From QWHO01 sp039809865 (GTDB lineage: Bacteria; Vulcanimicrobiota; Xenobia; Xenobiales; QWHO01), in contig JBDHVW010000035.1 of the NCBI GenBank assembly GCA_039809865.1, positions 9,617-73,616 on the forward strand: a stretch of DNA of 64,000 nt, given 5' to 3'. Below are positions 17,201 to 24,634 of the stretch, piece after piece; within the stretch, counting starts at the first letter, position 1, and every line of letters begins with the position of its first letter. The position numbers were made by a program, and so were the translations under genes. The notes below the pieces were generated by a model. The model worked only from the letters and a program-made list of their open reading frames with translations, searched no databases and was not told the DNA's origin.

Positions 17201-17980
17201 CTGTCCCAGTGGCTGGTGCTGGCGGAGCTGCACGAGAACGCCGGCCGCTACGAGGATGCCGTCAACGCTTACCGCAAGGCGCTCGACCTCGACGAGGGTC
17301 GCGACGACCTGCACTATCGCCTGGCCACCATCTACGCCGACCAGCTCAACAACGGTCAGGCCGCGATGCACGAGCTGCAGCGGGTGTTCGAGCTCAACGC
17401 GGGCCACGTGGACGCGATGGAGCGTTACGTCCGCATGCTGCTCGGGATGGGCAAGGCCAAGGAGGGCGCCGAGGTCATCCAGCGCCTGGAGAAGGCCAAC
17501 AAGGCGGGGACGCGGGTGCGTCAGGCCGTGCTCAGCGAGTTCCGCGAGAAGATCGAGCAAGACCCGACCGATCTGCGCACGCGCTTCACCTACGGCGAGA
17601 TCTGCTTCCACCTCCAGGAGCTGGATCAGGCCATCGAGCAGTTCCAGACCACGCGCCGCAATCAGGCGTTCGAGCTGACGAGCTACAACATGCTGGGGAT
17701 GTGCTTCGCCGAGAAGCCCGGCTTCAACATGCTGGACCTCGCCATCAAGCAGTTCCGGAAGGGCTTGGAGACCAAGGGTCATTCCGAGCAAGACTATCTC
17801 GAGCTGCGCTACAACCTCGCGATGCTTCAGTATCGCAACAATCGTCTGCAGGAGGCCCTGCAGGAGCTGAAGGACTGCTACGCGGTGGACATCGCCTACC
17901 GCGACGTGCGCGAGTGGATTCGCCGCATCGAGGCTGAGATAGCCGGTGGTCCCAAGGTTCCCCCGGGGCGGATGAAGTAA
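11207..17980 (+). CDS. Giant TPR protein with WQP-rich and FG-rich repeat blocks
   Basis: A 2257-residue protein of unknown function. Residues 1-340 are a TPR array (opening with ADQFYAERQWEQALERYQKA), and residues 1640-2250 a second one. Between them lie about 1300 residues of low complexity: an Ala-rich linker, a WDQPAPQQS / PAWEQPQQS block (about 525-695), and a block of ASSFGSAPPAQDFG-type 14-residue units (about 865-1130) with FG dipeptides continuing to about 1390, more than fifty in total. There is no signal peptide or membrane helix, so it is probably cytoplasmic. The next gene starts 1 bp after its stop. The TPR ends suggest a scaffold; the middle is likely disordered. Function is not known. 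Confidence 0.85.
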   Translation: MPAELDNLLREADQFYAERQWEQALERYQKALELEPNNGEACHRMAQVYAVRGMLNNVISTYFQLIDILESSGNLEGAVQVAEWIMMLRPESDKARMKLILIYQKRGDLPEVVRQSRELARLYIELGQGDQSIALLQKAQQADPDNLDIGLELAEMYVSHGHIQDGANQYRKVANSFMDRGTMDKAAEAFRRMKVIVPDDPGVLFTLGNLYVELGRYNEAEQEFRSILRHNLNHEEALLALGNVCQLKGQFRDAILAFNKILTINPDKNEAKEKLGELYQAQGLVSESIKNFQEAAKGYLEIDERDRAIRLYQIILGMDPSNPTACRELTNLGAPLVPIQLEDERAAAAAALAQQQAAAAEAAAAAAPPSVEPEPAVEEAPRARRVGAVAKEEGAPAGKGLRPGLTAAGGAGGGLQAKGGLSGKMQKATPGGDKPMLGSATGPRPGLMRPGLSAGPAAAGGDKPTLPSRRKEAAAEPEEQPVAQQAAPEPAWEQPVAAQPEWNPEPAPEPATPTWKEPSSGEWGEQPQGNWDQPAPQQSWDQPAPQQSWDQPAPQQSWDQQPAPQQSWDQPAPQQPAWEQPQQSWDQPAPQQPAWEQPQQSWDQPVPQQSWDQQPAPQQSWDQPAPQQPAWEQPQQSWDQPAPQQPAWEQPQQSWDQPAPQQSWDQSAPQQPAWEQPQQSWDQPAAQPAWEQQPVAEAQPQEAAEFAEADESKPSIRRGLVGKEGASGAGGLQSKGILGGKSKLGGEKPGFSSDRPSLLGGRPGLRGGSVGDKPTLPRKDAEEATEAFPGEVRAPLAGAQPELQPEPAFESQPAWDNAGFAPAPEPVGENFGGGFGSSFAPPQEGGGGFGFDPAPPAQPEVADFGASSFGSSFGSAPPAQDFGASSFGSAPPAQDFGASSFGSAPPAQDFGASSFGSAPPAQDFGASSFGSAPPAQDFGASSFAPAAPAQDFGAPPAQDFGASSFGSAPPAQDFGASNFGAPPAQDFGASSFAPAPAQDFGAPPAQDFGASSFAPAPAQDFGAPPAQDFGASSFAPAPAQDFGAPPAQDFGASNFGAPPAQDFGASNFGAPPAQDFGASSFGTPPAQDFGAPPAQDFGASSFGAPPPAADFGAPPPAADFGASSFAPAQDFGGASSFGAATPEPEFGSFAPPAAPEPEFGSFAAPPEPAPAEFGSFAPPASSEFGSFGTPPAPQDFGGASSFGAPAAEFGGSSFGGASTFEATPPPEFEAAPPELPADFGSAFSLPGLDQPPSQAPAAEFQMPPVPAAGGFGAADFGTASFETPPPVPDEAPSEMSFGSFGEAPAVAEPELGGFQGAPTFGETPDFQPSEEGFATESSFGTPFGQQEFGSEPAFSAEPPFAAPEAPTFSPESEFSPPEATFGENPFGAAVPEPPVMDFNIDLPTIPLVPPVTEHGPAAGQLWSPPPLLYLKDQSFKDAARQQLEAPQNAGIYAWEPLPRVDDTYLQTVAAQHQVILKASRQAAAMPTPGSWAVGSAFGDQESAVQGGSFLDRVQIGGKKLEPKVETGGGGSLAERLAAKQREKEAPAEEVAPPVETPFDLSIPVPEPAATSFEAPEPLVLEPPAPVLPETLAPEPEPEPVPEPVPEPVLEIPVLEPEPEPEPEPEPAPGVSLTIEQESPKDHVTRAEEVRQQTQELDVTSAINLYRRAIEEQPDNLVLRTDLADIHMNYGLLDDAVVQYRQIVMRKPQSVSLRHKLIQAHLWNDNFDEAAATLLEVADILIEHQMHQEALDSLQIVLSLDPHHFEARHKLVDRFTQMGQSNLAAHHLRQLAEGALTKGSVDLAISAFNQLMEISDDPTLEDRLAQVYESQGNQEEALRHLRNLSVRYQEAQRWEDAANVTERIIAQDPDNLEMRRSLIATYEGLKWTEKVVAQQFELANFYYRQGDLPQALELFEKVVQSRPDYHEARRGLADVYLDMGRVDDAIKQTDTLTQHYLATQDHQAALQLYARLVEALPENTELREKLIKFYEVAQDPQNALSQWLVLAELHENAGRYEDAVNAYRKALDLDEGRDDLHYRLATIYADQLNNGQAAMHELQRVFELNAGHVDAMERYVRMLLGMGKAKEGAEVIQRLEKANKAGTRVRQAVLSEFREKIEQDPTDLRTRFTYGEICFHLQELDQAIEQFQTTRRNQAFELTSYNMLGMCFAEKPGFNMLDLAIKQFRKGLETKGHSEQDYLELRYNLAMLQYRNNRLQEALQELKDCYAVDIAYRDVREWIRRIEAEIAGGPKVPPGRMK
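12790..13275 (+). repeat. Coding tandem repeats, 27 bp units (WDQPAPQQS)
   Basis: About 17 units of 9 codons alternate between WDQPAPQQS and PAWEQPQQS forms. Codons are nearly identical between units, which indicates recent expansion or gene conversion at the DNA level. Confidence 0.85.
13795..14590 (+). repeat. Coding tandem repeats, 42 bp units (ASSFGSAPPAQDFG)
   Basis: Units of 14 codons, with shorter 7-8 codon variants (APPAQDFG). Five neighbouring copies at 13855-14030 are almost identical in DNA; later copies vary at a few third positions. Every unit keeps at least one FG dipeptide. Confidence 0.85.
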
Positions 17981-17981
17981 G

Positions 17982-20900
17982 ATGGCTGACAACAACCTCG
18001 AGCAGTGGATTCAACATGCCGACACCCTGGCGACCCAGGGTCGTTGGGACGACGCCCTGGCGGTTTACCGCAAGATTCTCGAGCACGAGCCGCGCAATCT
18101 CGATGTGCGCGAGCGTGTCATCTCGATCAGCATCAAGAAGGGTGACTATCAAGAGGTCATCCACCAGCACATCGACTGCGCGGAGATCTTCCGTTTAGAG
18201 GGGGATGCCGAGGCGGCGATCGATTGCTACGACAAGATCCTGCGCCTGGAGGAGACGGTCCAGAACAAGGGCGCGTCCTTCCGTCCGGGTCAGGGGGACG
18301 ATCTCTCCCACGTGCAGGCGCTGGTGTCCCAGGTCAAGCCGGAGATCTTCTACCAGATCGGCCGTTTCAACCTGGAGCGGCAGAGTGTGGACGTCGCTCT
18401 CCAGTATCTGCGCAAGAGCCATGAGCTGTTCCCGGGTCGTTGGCAGACCCACATGGCGCTGGGCCAGGCTTACATGGAGAAGGAGCTGGACAAGGAGGCC
18501 ATCGGTGAGTTCCAGGAGGTTCTCCGCCTGGCTCCCGAGGAGTCCGCGCAGGCTTACGAGATGCTGGGCGAGGTGTTCGTCCGCCAGGGTCGTTCGCCGC
18601 ACACCACGATGGTGTGGTTCCAGCACGCGGGTGAGTTCTACCTCAAGAAGGGCCGTCTCGATGACGCGGTGCGCACCTACGAGCGCATCCTGACGCTCGA
18701 CCCGACCAATCGCGACACCATGAACGACCTGGGCGAGCTCTACATGAAGCAGGGCGCCCGGGACAAGGCCGTGGGCATCTACCTGGGCCTGGCCCAGATG
18801 TACGAGCCCGAGGGCGTGCTGGACAAGGTCCTGCAGCTTTACGAGACGATCCTCCAGATCGACAATGCCAACGAGATGGCGCGCAACAAGCTGATCGCCA
18901 TCTACCAGGGCATCGTGGAGCGCGATCCGTCCAACTCGACGATGCGCATGCGTCTCATCGACGCGTTGCAGGCGCGGGGGATGACGCAGGAGGCGGTCCG
19001 CCACTACTTTGCCATCGCCCAGTCCCACATCGAGCGCGGCATGCTCGACGACGCCGTCAAGGTGAGTCGCAAGCTGCTCGAGCTCGATCCGAACAACATT
19101 CAAGCGCGCGAGATCCTGGGTGAGATCTACCTGAAGAAGGACATGCCCCAGGAGTCCATGGACATGTTCCAGCAGGTGGTCAAGATCCACCGGGCGCGGG
19201 GCGACGAGAAGTCGGCGCTGGAGGCGCAGCAGCGCCTGATCCAGATGTTCCCCAGCGCTTCCGAGCTGATCTACCAGGTGGCCATCACCCTCAAGGAGCA
19301 GGGCAATTTCCAGGCCGCCCTGGGCGAGCTGGATCGCATCATCGCCGAGCGTCCCCAGGATATGGCGGCGCACGTCTACCGCTCCGAGTGCCTGCGGGCG
19401 CTGAACCGTTACCCCGAGGCGATCCAGGCCTATGCCCAGATTCTGACGGCGGACCCCTACAACGTCGATGTGCGCAAGAACCTGATCGACGCGCTCATCG
19501 TCATCCAGCGTCCCGAGGATGCCAGCATCCAGGTGGATCAGCTGGTCCAGCTCAAGGTGCCCGAGCCCGAGCGCCTGCAATATCGCCATCGCATCTTGCA
19601 GTTGCAGCTGGACAAGAACAACCTCGAGCGTTTCGAGCTCGAGCTCAAGAAGCTGCCCGACCATGACGAGCAGAAGCTGGTCTTCCACAAGGAGCTGGTC
19701 AAGCGTTATCTGGACGCGGGCAACATGGAGAAGGCCTTCGAGGGCCTGCCCCAGATCCCGCGGAGCGACCGCGAGCGCAACCGTCTGGTGACGCGCATGC
19801 TGGAGATCCCGCTGGCGAGTGGCGATCTGGAGACCGCGGCGGGGGCCATCTATCGCCTCCCCGAGGACGATCCGCTGCGCCTGTCCTTCCAGCGCAGGCT
19901 CGTCCTCAGCTACCTCGATGCCAACCGTCTCGATGAAGCGGCCGCCGAGTGCGGGAGGCTGCCCGAGAACGACGAGGCCCGTCCGGGCTTCACGCAGCGC
20001 CTGATTGCGGCGTTCTTGCAGAGCGGCCGTCTGGACCAGGCCACCCAGGAGATCGAGCGCCTGTCCGAGGGCGACCCCTTGAGGCTTTCCTTCATGGGTC
20101 AGCTGATCGAGGCCCACCTCAGCGCGGGCAACCTGGATCGCGCGGCCCAGGAAGTCGCCCGCCTCTCGGAAACCGACGAGATCCGCCCGCAATACGGAAG
20201 GCGCATCATCCAGGCTTATCTGAACGCGAGTCGTTTCGACGAGGCCGAGCGCGACATCTTCGCCCTCGACGACGAGGATGTCGAGAAGCGCTCGTTCCTG
20301 CGCCTCCTGGCCCAGAAGTTCCTGACGCTGGGCGATTTCGAGCGCATGCGCGAGATCGTCATGAAGATGCCCGACGACATGGAGGAGAAGCACCAGTACC
20401 TCGACGGTCTGGTGCACAACTACCTCGATCAGGGCGACCTGGTGCGTGCGCGCGCCGAGATCTACCACATGGCCGAGATGGTGAGCGGCCAGGGCAACCA
20501 CCAGGAGGCCGAGCGGCTCTACCGCGAGATCCTGGCCTATCATCCGGGCGACGTGGAGATCCGCCTGCGCCTGTCGCAGGAGATCGCGAGCCAGGGCGAG
20601 ATGGAGCGCGCCCGCGAGGGCATGCTCGTCCTGGCGGGCCGTTTCCATCGTGAGGGTAACGCCACCAGCGCGGCCGACATTTACACCCGCATCCTGGATC
20701 TGGACCCGCGCAACCTGAATGCGCGTTACAAGCTGGGCTCGCTCTGGGCGCAGCAGGGTCAGACGGCGCAGGCGCTCGAGCAGTTCAGCACGCTGGCCAA
20801 GGTCTATCTCGAGCAGAACCTCCACGAGGTGGCCCAGCGCGTCCTGTATCGCATTCTGAAGCTGGATCCGAAGGACATCCAGCACCGAAGGCAGATGATC

Positions 20901-22415
20901 GGCCTTTTGATCCGCAACCTGCGTTTCGACGATGCCACCAAGCATTACCGTCAGCTGATGACCATCTACCTCGAGCGGGGTGAGGTGGAGGAGGCTCTGA
21001 GCTGCGTGCGGGAGATCATCAACCTGCAGCCGCTCAACCTCGAGGTGCGCCAGTCGCTGGGCGTGATGATTCTGAAGGCGGGCTTCCTGGAGCAGGGTCA
21101 GAGCCTGCTCGAGGAGCTGATCCTCTCTTACAAGGAGAAGAACGACACCGAGCGCCAGCTCAAGACGCTGGGCACGCTGGTGGAGTCGTTCGAGGAGAAC
21201 GAGCAGTGGGAGACCGCGCTCGAGTATCGCGAGCGCACGGCCGACCTGCTGCGTGACACCGAGCAGTGGCCGCGCGCGCAGGGCGAGTATCTGCACATCC
21301 TGCAGGGCTACCTCAACCGGGGTCACAAGGAGCAGGCCGATCCGGTCTTCGTGAAGATGATCGACGGTGCGTTCCGCGATCGCAGCGCCAACGAGTTGAT
21401 TCACGTGCTGGACAATCTCGAGGAGCAGCTGCGCGAGTCGGAGCGTCCCGCGGTGGCGCTGGTGGTGCGCGAGCGTCTGGCCTCGATCATGGAGCGCATG
21501 GACGATTGGGATCGTGCGCTGGAGCTGCTCGAGAGCGTGTCCAACCTCTACATGGAGTTGGGCGATGTCGAGCAGGCGTTGACTTTCCGTCGGCGCGCGG
21601 CCGATCTGGCGCTGAGCCACGACCGCACCGAGCAGGGCATCGAGCATCTTTTCCACCTGGCGCAGTCGTTGGTGACGCAGCGTGGTCTGGAGGCGGCCCG
21701 TCCGATTCTGGAGGAGCTGCGCCGCACGGCGGCGGGCGATGTGCGTTTCCTGGAGCGGGTGGCGGACGTGGTGTTCAGCCAGGGTCTGTTCGAGGAGGCG
21801 CGTCCCATCTACCACGAGGTGCTGGAGATGGAGCCGGGCCGTCCCGAGGCTCTCTCGAGAATCGCCATTATCTATGCGCGCGAGGGTCGTCTGGAAGAGG
21901 CGGCGGGCGTGGCCAAGCAGATCTTTGCCAAGGGCCTGGTCCCGATGATCATCGACGAGTACAAGAACGTCACCGGCTACAAGCCGCACGATGCCGGCTC
22001 GCACATCCGGTTGGGCCAGTTCTATCAGCAGCTGGGCTTCCTGGAGGAGGCGATCTCCGAGTTCCTGGCCGCGGGTCAGGATCCGGCCAAGCTACTGCTG
22101 GCTTACAATCACCTGGCGCTGTGCTTCTCGCAGCAGGGTTATCGCAAGCTGGCCATCCGTCAGTTGCAGAAGGCTCTGGACCTGCCGGGCTACGAGGAAG
22201 AGGACCTGTTGGAGACGCGCTTCAACATGGCCAATGCGTTGGAGGAGGAGGGTCTCTACAAGGAGGCTCTGGGCGCCTTCCAGGAGTGTTACGCCGTGGA
22301 CATCCGTTATCGGGACGTGGCGCAGCGGATCGAGCGCATCCTGGAGCTCATGCAGAACGCGTCCTCTTCGGACGTGGGCGAGGGCGACGAATCTTCCTAC
22401 GAGCCCGCTGACTAA
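17982..22415 (+). CDS. Giant TPR protein with a degenerate 34-residue repeat block
   Basis: A 1477-residue, almost entirely alpha-helical TPR protein, starting 1 bp after the previous giant TPR gene and so co-transcribed. Residues 1-545 and 820-1460 are TPR arrays. Residues 547-818 consist of eight units of exactly 34 residues with a different look, e.g. RLDEAAAECGRLPENDEARP, in which the TPR C-terminal proline is replaced by an LPxxD turn. The last 60 residues (GYEEEDLLETRFNMANALEEEG...YRDVAQRIERI) closely match the end of the upstream giant protein (EQDYLELRYNLAMLQYRNN...YRDVREWIRRI), so the two share ancestry. No signal or membrane segment. Role unknown; likely a partner scaffold. Confidence 0.85.
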   Translation: MADNNLEQWIQHADTLATQGRWDDALAVYRKILEHEPRNLDVRERVISISIKKGDYQEVIHQHIDCAEIFRLEGDAEAAIDCYDKILRLEETVQNKGASFRPGQGDDLSHVQALVSQVKPEIFYQIGRFNLERQSVDVALQYLRKSHELFPGRWQTHMALGQAYMEKELDKEAIGEFQEVLRLAPEESAQAYEMLGEVFVRQGRSPHTTMVWFQHAGEFYLKKGRLDDAVRTYERILTLDPTNRDTMNDLGELYMKQGARDKAVGIYLGLAQMYEPEGVLDKVLQLYETILQIDNANEMARNKLIAIYQGIVERDPSNSTMRMRLIDALQARGMTQEAVRHYFAIAQSHIERGMLDDAVKVSRKLLELDPNNIQAREILGEIYLKKDMPQESMDMFQQVVKIHRARGDEKSALEAQQRLIQMFPSASELIYQVAITLKEQGNFQAALGELDRIIAERPQDMAAHVYRSECLRALNRYPEAIQAYAQILTADPYNVDVRKNLIDALIVIQRPEDASIQVDQLVQLKVPEPERLQYRHRILQLQLDKNNLERFELELKKLPDHDEQKLVFHKELVKRYLDAGNMEKAFEGLPQIPRSDRERNRLVTRMLEIPLASGDLETAAGAIYRLPEDDPLRLSFQRRLVLSYLDANRLDEAAAECGRLPENDEARPGFTQRLIAAFLQSGRLDQATQEIERLSEGDPLRLSFMGQLIEAHLSAGNLDRAAQEVARLSETDEIRPQYGRRIIQAYLNASRFDEAERDIFALDDEDVEKRSFLRLLAQKFLTLGDFERMREIVMKMPDDMEEKHQYLDGLVHNYLDQGDLVRARAEIYHMAEMVSGQGNHQEAERLYREILAYHPGDVEIRLRLSQEIASQGEMERAREGMLVLAGRFHREGNATSAADIYTRILDLDPRNLNARYKLGSLWAQQGQTAQALEQFSTLAKVYLEQNLHEVAQRVLYRILKLDPKDIQHRRQMIGLLIRNLRFDDATKHYRQLMTIYLERGEVEEALSCVREIINLQPLNLEVRQSLGVMILKAGFLEQGQSLLEELILSYKEKNDTERQLKTLGTLVESFEENEQWETALEYRERTADLLRDTEQWPRAQGEYLHILQGYLNRGHKEQADPVFVKMIDGAFRDRSANELIHVLDNLEEQLRESERPAVALVVRERLASIMERMDDWDRALELLESVSNLYMELGDVEQALTFRRRAADLALSHDRTEQGIEHLFHLAQSLVTQRGLEAARPILEELRRTAAGDVRFLERVADVVFSQGLFEEARPIYHEVLEMEPGRPEALSRIAIIYAREGRLEEAAGVAKQIFAKGLVPMIIDEYKNVTGYKPHDAGSHIRLGQFYQQLGFLEEAISEFLAAGQDPAKLLLAYNHLALCFSQQGYRKLAIRQLQKALDLPGYEEEDLLETRFNMANALEEEGLYKEALGAFQECYAVDIRYRDVAQRIERILELMQNASSSDVGEGDESSYEPAD
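19620..20435 (+). repeat. Eight 102 bp coding repeats without indels
   Basis: Eight consecutive 34-codon units fill 816 bp exactly. Each follows the pattern (R/N/D)(L/F)(D/E)xAxxEIxRLPExDxxRxxFxxRLIxAYLxxG. Protein-level similarity is clear while DNA identity is low, so the array is old. Confidence 0.8.
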
Positions 22416-22429
22416 GGCTCTCGAGCCGT

Positions 22430-22474
22430 GGGATGACGCAGATCATCCCCTTGCCTGGCGCCCGGCGCTAAACT
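22430..22474 (+). promoter_or_regulatory. CRP/FNR-like operator and promoter of the stress-protein gene
   Basis: GGGATGA-N6-TCATCCC (22430-22449) is a perfect dyad with the TGA-N6-TCA core typical of CRP/FNR family sites. A -10-like TAAACT lies at 22469-22474. From the dyad centre (22439.5) to the end of the -10 is 34.5 bp; with a start 7 bp later the site is centred at -41.5, the class II activator position. The same sequence and spacing recur before the gene at 22976-23539. Confidence 0.65.
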
Positions 22475-22483
22475 GAGGGTGTC

Positions 22484-22972
22484 ATGGAAACCAAGCCGCC
22501 TTCGGCCCGGGTGCTCGTCCCTCTCGACGGCTCGCGCAGTTGCGAGCGCGCGCTCCAGGTCGCGGTGCAGGAGGCGTGCTGGCGGGACGCCGAGCTGGTC
22601 CTCTTGCACTGCCTGCACTTTCCCAGCGACCTGATGTGGCTCGACAAGCTTCCCTGGCCTCGCGAGTGGCCCGAGCTGGTGCGCGAGCAGGCCGAGGAGT
22701 ATCTCGAGTCCAAGCAGGTGTCTCTGCGCGGGCAGGTGCGCGTCCGGTACCGGCTCGAGGTGGGGGAGCCCTTCGCCAAGATCGACGAGGTGGCGCGCGC
22801 CGAGAAGGTGGATCTGGTGGTCATGGCCAGTCACGGCCGCACCGGGGCCATGCGCTGGCTTCTGGGCAACGTTCCTCACCAGCTCCTGGCGCGGGCCTCC
22901 TACCCTGTCCTGCTCGTCCCCATCTCCCGCGAGGATCCGATGGAGTCGAACTTCAGCGGGATGAGCTTCTGA
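22484..22972 (+). CDS. Universal stress protein, UspA family
   Basis: A single-domain 162-residue Usp. The family N-terminus is seen in ARVLVPLDGSRSCERAL, and the nucleotide-binding loop appears as ASHGRTGAMRWLLGNVPHQLL, close to the G-2x-G-9x-G(S/T) motif; the first Gly is Ala and the last position is Asn, so ATP binding is probable but not certain. DLVVMASHGRTG and PVLLVP complete the fold. It probably has a leaderless or very short-leader mRNA, since the -10 lies only 9 bp before the ATG. It converges on the next gene with 3 bp between stop codons and shares its operator type. Confidence 0.9.
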   Translation: METKPPSARVLVPLDGSRSCERALQVAVQEACWRDAELVLLHCLHFPSDLMWLDKLPWPREWPELVREQAEEYLESKQVSLRGQVRVRYRLEVGEPFAKIDEVARAEKVDLVVMASHGRTGAMRWLLGNVPHQLLARASYPVLLVPISREDPMESNFSGMSF

Positions 22973-22975
22973 CCG

Positions 22976-23539
22976 TCAGACCGGGTCGCGTCCTCTCCGC
23001 AGCCACAGTCCGAGGGTGAGTCCGAAGACGAGGTGTGCGCTCAGGGTCAGCACGATGAAGCGCTGGTTGAAGGGGAGCTGAAAGAAAGCTGCGTAGGGGG
23101 AGGCCAGCAGGAGTGCTTCCACGGTGAGTCCCCAGAGGATTCCCGCCCCCACGATATGGCGCCGTCCGGGCACCATGGCCACGAGCATGATTCCGAGGGA
23201 GGCGCCGTTGAGGAAGTGGTAGGTCCACCCCAGTGTTTGCACCAGCCAGGTGGGCTCTGGCTGACCCAGCAGCAGTTCTCCGAAGCGGCCGAAGACCTTG
23301 AAGAGGGGGGCTCCGGCCAGGACGAACGGGAGTCGGAAGAGGTCATAGGCGATGGCCGCGACGATTCCGCCCAGGGCGCCCCGCCGGATCCAGGGTTGCC
23401 GGTATCCGAGTCCCGCCAGGAGGATGGTCCCCGGGAGCATGACGGTCACGGCAAAGGCCTGCATCGACCATACCCCGTAGAGCTGACCCAGCAGCGCCGC
23501 AAAGGAGAGACTGGCGAGCGAGAAGCCCAGGAATCGCAT
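22976..23539 (-). CDS. Hypothetical membrane protein with six predicted helices
   Basis: A 187-residue very hydrophobic protein with about six membrane spans (for example FLGFSLASLSFAALLGQLYGVW near the start and FIVLTLSAHLVFGLTLGLWL at the end) and a short basic tail. I do not recognise the family. The start ATG at 23539 is preferred over upstream in-frame codons because a TATCCT -10-like hexamer ends 6 bp before it and the CRP/FNR-like palindrome sits at the matching distance. Co-regulation with the neighbouring stress protein is inferred from these sites. Confidence 0.7.
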   Translation of the reverse strand: MRFLGFSLASLSFAALLGQLYGVWSMQAFAVTVMLPGTILLAGLGYRQPWIRRGALGGIVAAIAYDLFRLPFVLAGAPLFKVFGRFGELLLGQPEPTWLVQTLGWTYHFLNGASLGIMLVAMVPGRRHIVGAGILWGLTVEALLLASPYAAFFQLPFNQRFIVLTLSAHLVFGLTLGLWLRRGRDPV

Positions 23540-23545
23540 GTTCCC

Positions 23546-23591
23546 AGGATAGCGTCTCCCGCGTCCTCCGGGGATGACCCACATCATCCCC
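23546..23591 (-). promoter_or_regulatory. Second copy of the CRP/FNR-like operator with promoter
   Basis: GGGGATGA-N6-TCATCCCC occupies 23570-23591. Read on the + strand it matches the 22430 site at 19 of 21 positions, including C-CA-A in the centre. On the minus strand a TATCCT (23551-23546) ends 34.5 bp from the dyad centre, exactly as at the first site. Confidence 0.65.
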
Positions 23592-23668
23592 GCTGCCACA
23601 GGCAAAATCCTTGGATTTTCCTCACTGCAGAAGGACCTGGACGGCATGATGGGGTAACATCAGTTTCA

Positions 23669-24628
23669 ATGCCTCCGTCGAAGTCAAAGCAACTGGCACT
23701 TTTCGTTCTCCTGGCGAGCGCCCAGGCGGCCCGGGCCCAGGAAACGCCCGCCAATGGCATGACGGCGCACCTGGACACGCTCTGGCTCGTGCTCTACATT
23801 TTAGGCGGCCTCCTGGTGGCGCTGGTGGTCTGGGAGATTCTCGATCGTCCGCGCGCCGTCCGGCTCGACGCGAGTCTCAGTGCCCCGCCCGAGATCGACA
23901 ACGACTATGTCGATCCCACCAAGATCAAGTTTGCCGAGCCGGCCCGCCCCGCGGCCCCGCCCAGCTTCAGCCCGCCCCCGCCGGCCGCCGAGCCGATGCG
24001 CGCCGCGGCCCCGCCGCCCTCCTCCGAGGGAGCGCACCGCATGCCCAGTCCGCCGCCGCCCTCGAGTGGTGACGAGGACAATCCGTTCCGCAAGCTTTCC
24101 AAGCTCGGCTCCGAGGATGATTCCCCCCTCGCCACGCCGCGCCCCCCGATGCCTGCCACCACGCCGGCGGCCACGCCTCCGTCGATGGTCGACTCGGGCT
24201 CCAGCTCGGGTGGTTGGGCCGACCTGCTGCAGCGCGTGCGCGCGGGTGAGCCCAGCAGTGAGGATTCCGGCAAGATCAGCACCAGCAGCCTGAACGTGTC
24301 CGCGCCGCGCACCGAGGAGGAGGCCCCCTCTTCCAGCGCCGCCTGGGAGAGTTTGCTCAAGAAGTCGGCCACCGATCTGACGGCGCCCGACGTCACCACC
24401 ATCGCCGGCGACTTCCAGCCGCGCGGAGCCATCAAGCTCGGGCTGGGTGGCGGCGACGAGGAGAAGGCCCCGGTGGATCCGCTGCGCATGGCGCTGGACA
24501 ATCCTTCCACCGACCCCGACGAGAATTTGCCCGACTTCGTGAAGAAGGCCACCCGCACGATCGCGCTCGACTTGAAGAAGGGTGGCGAGCAGACCCCTCC
24601 GCCGCCGATGCCCAAGACGGAGGGCTAG
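23669..24628 (+). CDS. Hypothetical membrane-anchored proline-rich protein
   Basis: A 319-residue protein. An N-terminal signal-like segment (LALFVLLASAQAARAQ) is followed by one membrane helix (TLWLVLYILGGLLVALVVWEIL, residues about 33-55) and then about 260 residues rich in Pro, Ala, Ser and acidic residues, with repeated short motifs SSAAWESLLKK and SGGWADLLQRVR that may be helical contact sites. The topology would place the tail in the cytoplasm if the first segment is cleaved. ATG 23669 was chosen because it begins the hydrophobic leader and has TAACAT 8 bp upstream. The next gene follows by 6 bp. Confidence 0.65.
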   Translation: MPPSKSKQLALFVLLASAQAARAQETPANGMTAHLDTLWLVLYILGGLLVALVVWEILDRPRAVRLDASLSAPPEIDNDYVDPTKIKFAEPARPAAPPSFSPPPPAAEPMRAAAPPPSSEGAHRMPSPPPPSSGDEDNPFRKLSKLGSEDDSPLATPRPPMPATTPAATPPSMVDSGSSSGGWADLLQRVRAGEPSSEDSGKISTSSLNVSAPRTEEEAPSSSAAWESLLKKSATDLTAPDVTTIAGDFQPRGAIKLGLGGGDEEKAPVDPLRMALDNPSTDPDENLPDFVKKATRTIALDLKKGGEQTPPPPMPKTEG

Positions 24629-24634
24629 GTTTCG

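Noticed and set aside
11162..17995. A 2277-codon open frame on the minus strand across the first giant TPR gene
   Set aside because: It is the shadow of the strongly biased codon use and repeats of the + strand gene; the + frame has a promoter, ribosome site and TPR motifs, while the minus frame is low-complexity Gly/Arg/Leu without any motif.
23033..23668. N-terminal extension of the Pro-rich membrane protein
   Set aside because: The extra 212 codons lie antisense to the six-helix membrane protein gene and over its operator; the extension lacks a start signal and has shadow-type composition.
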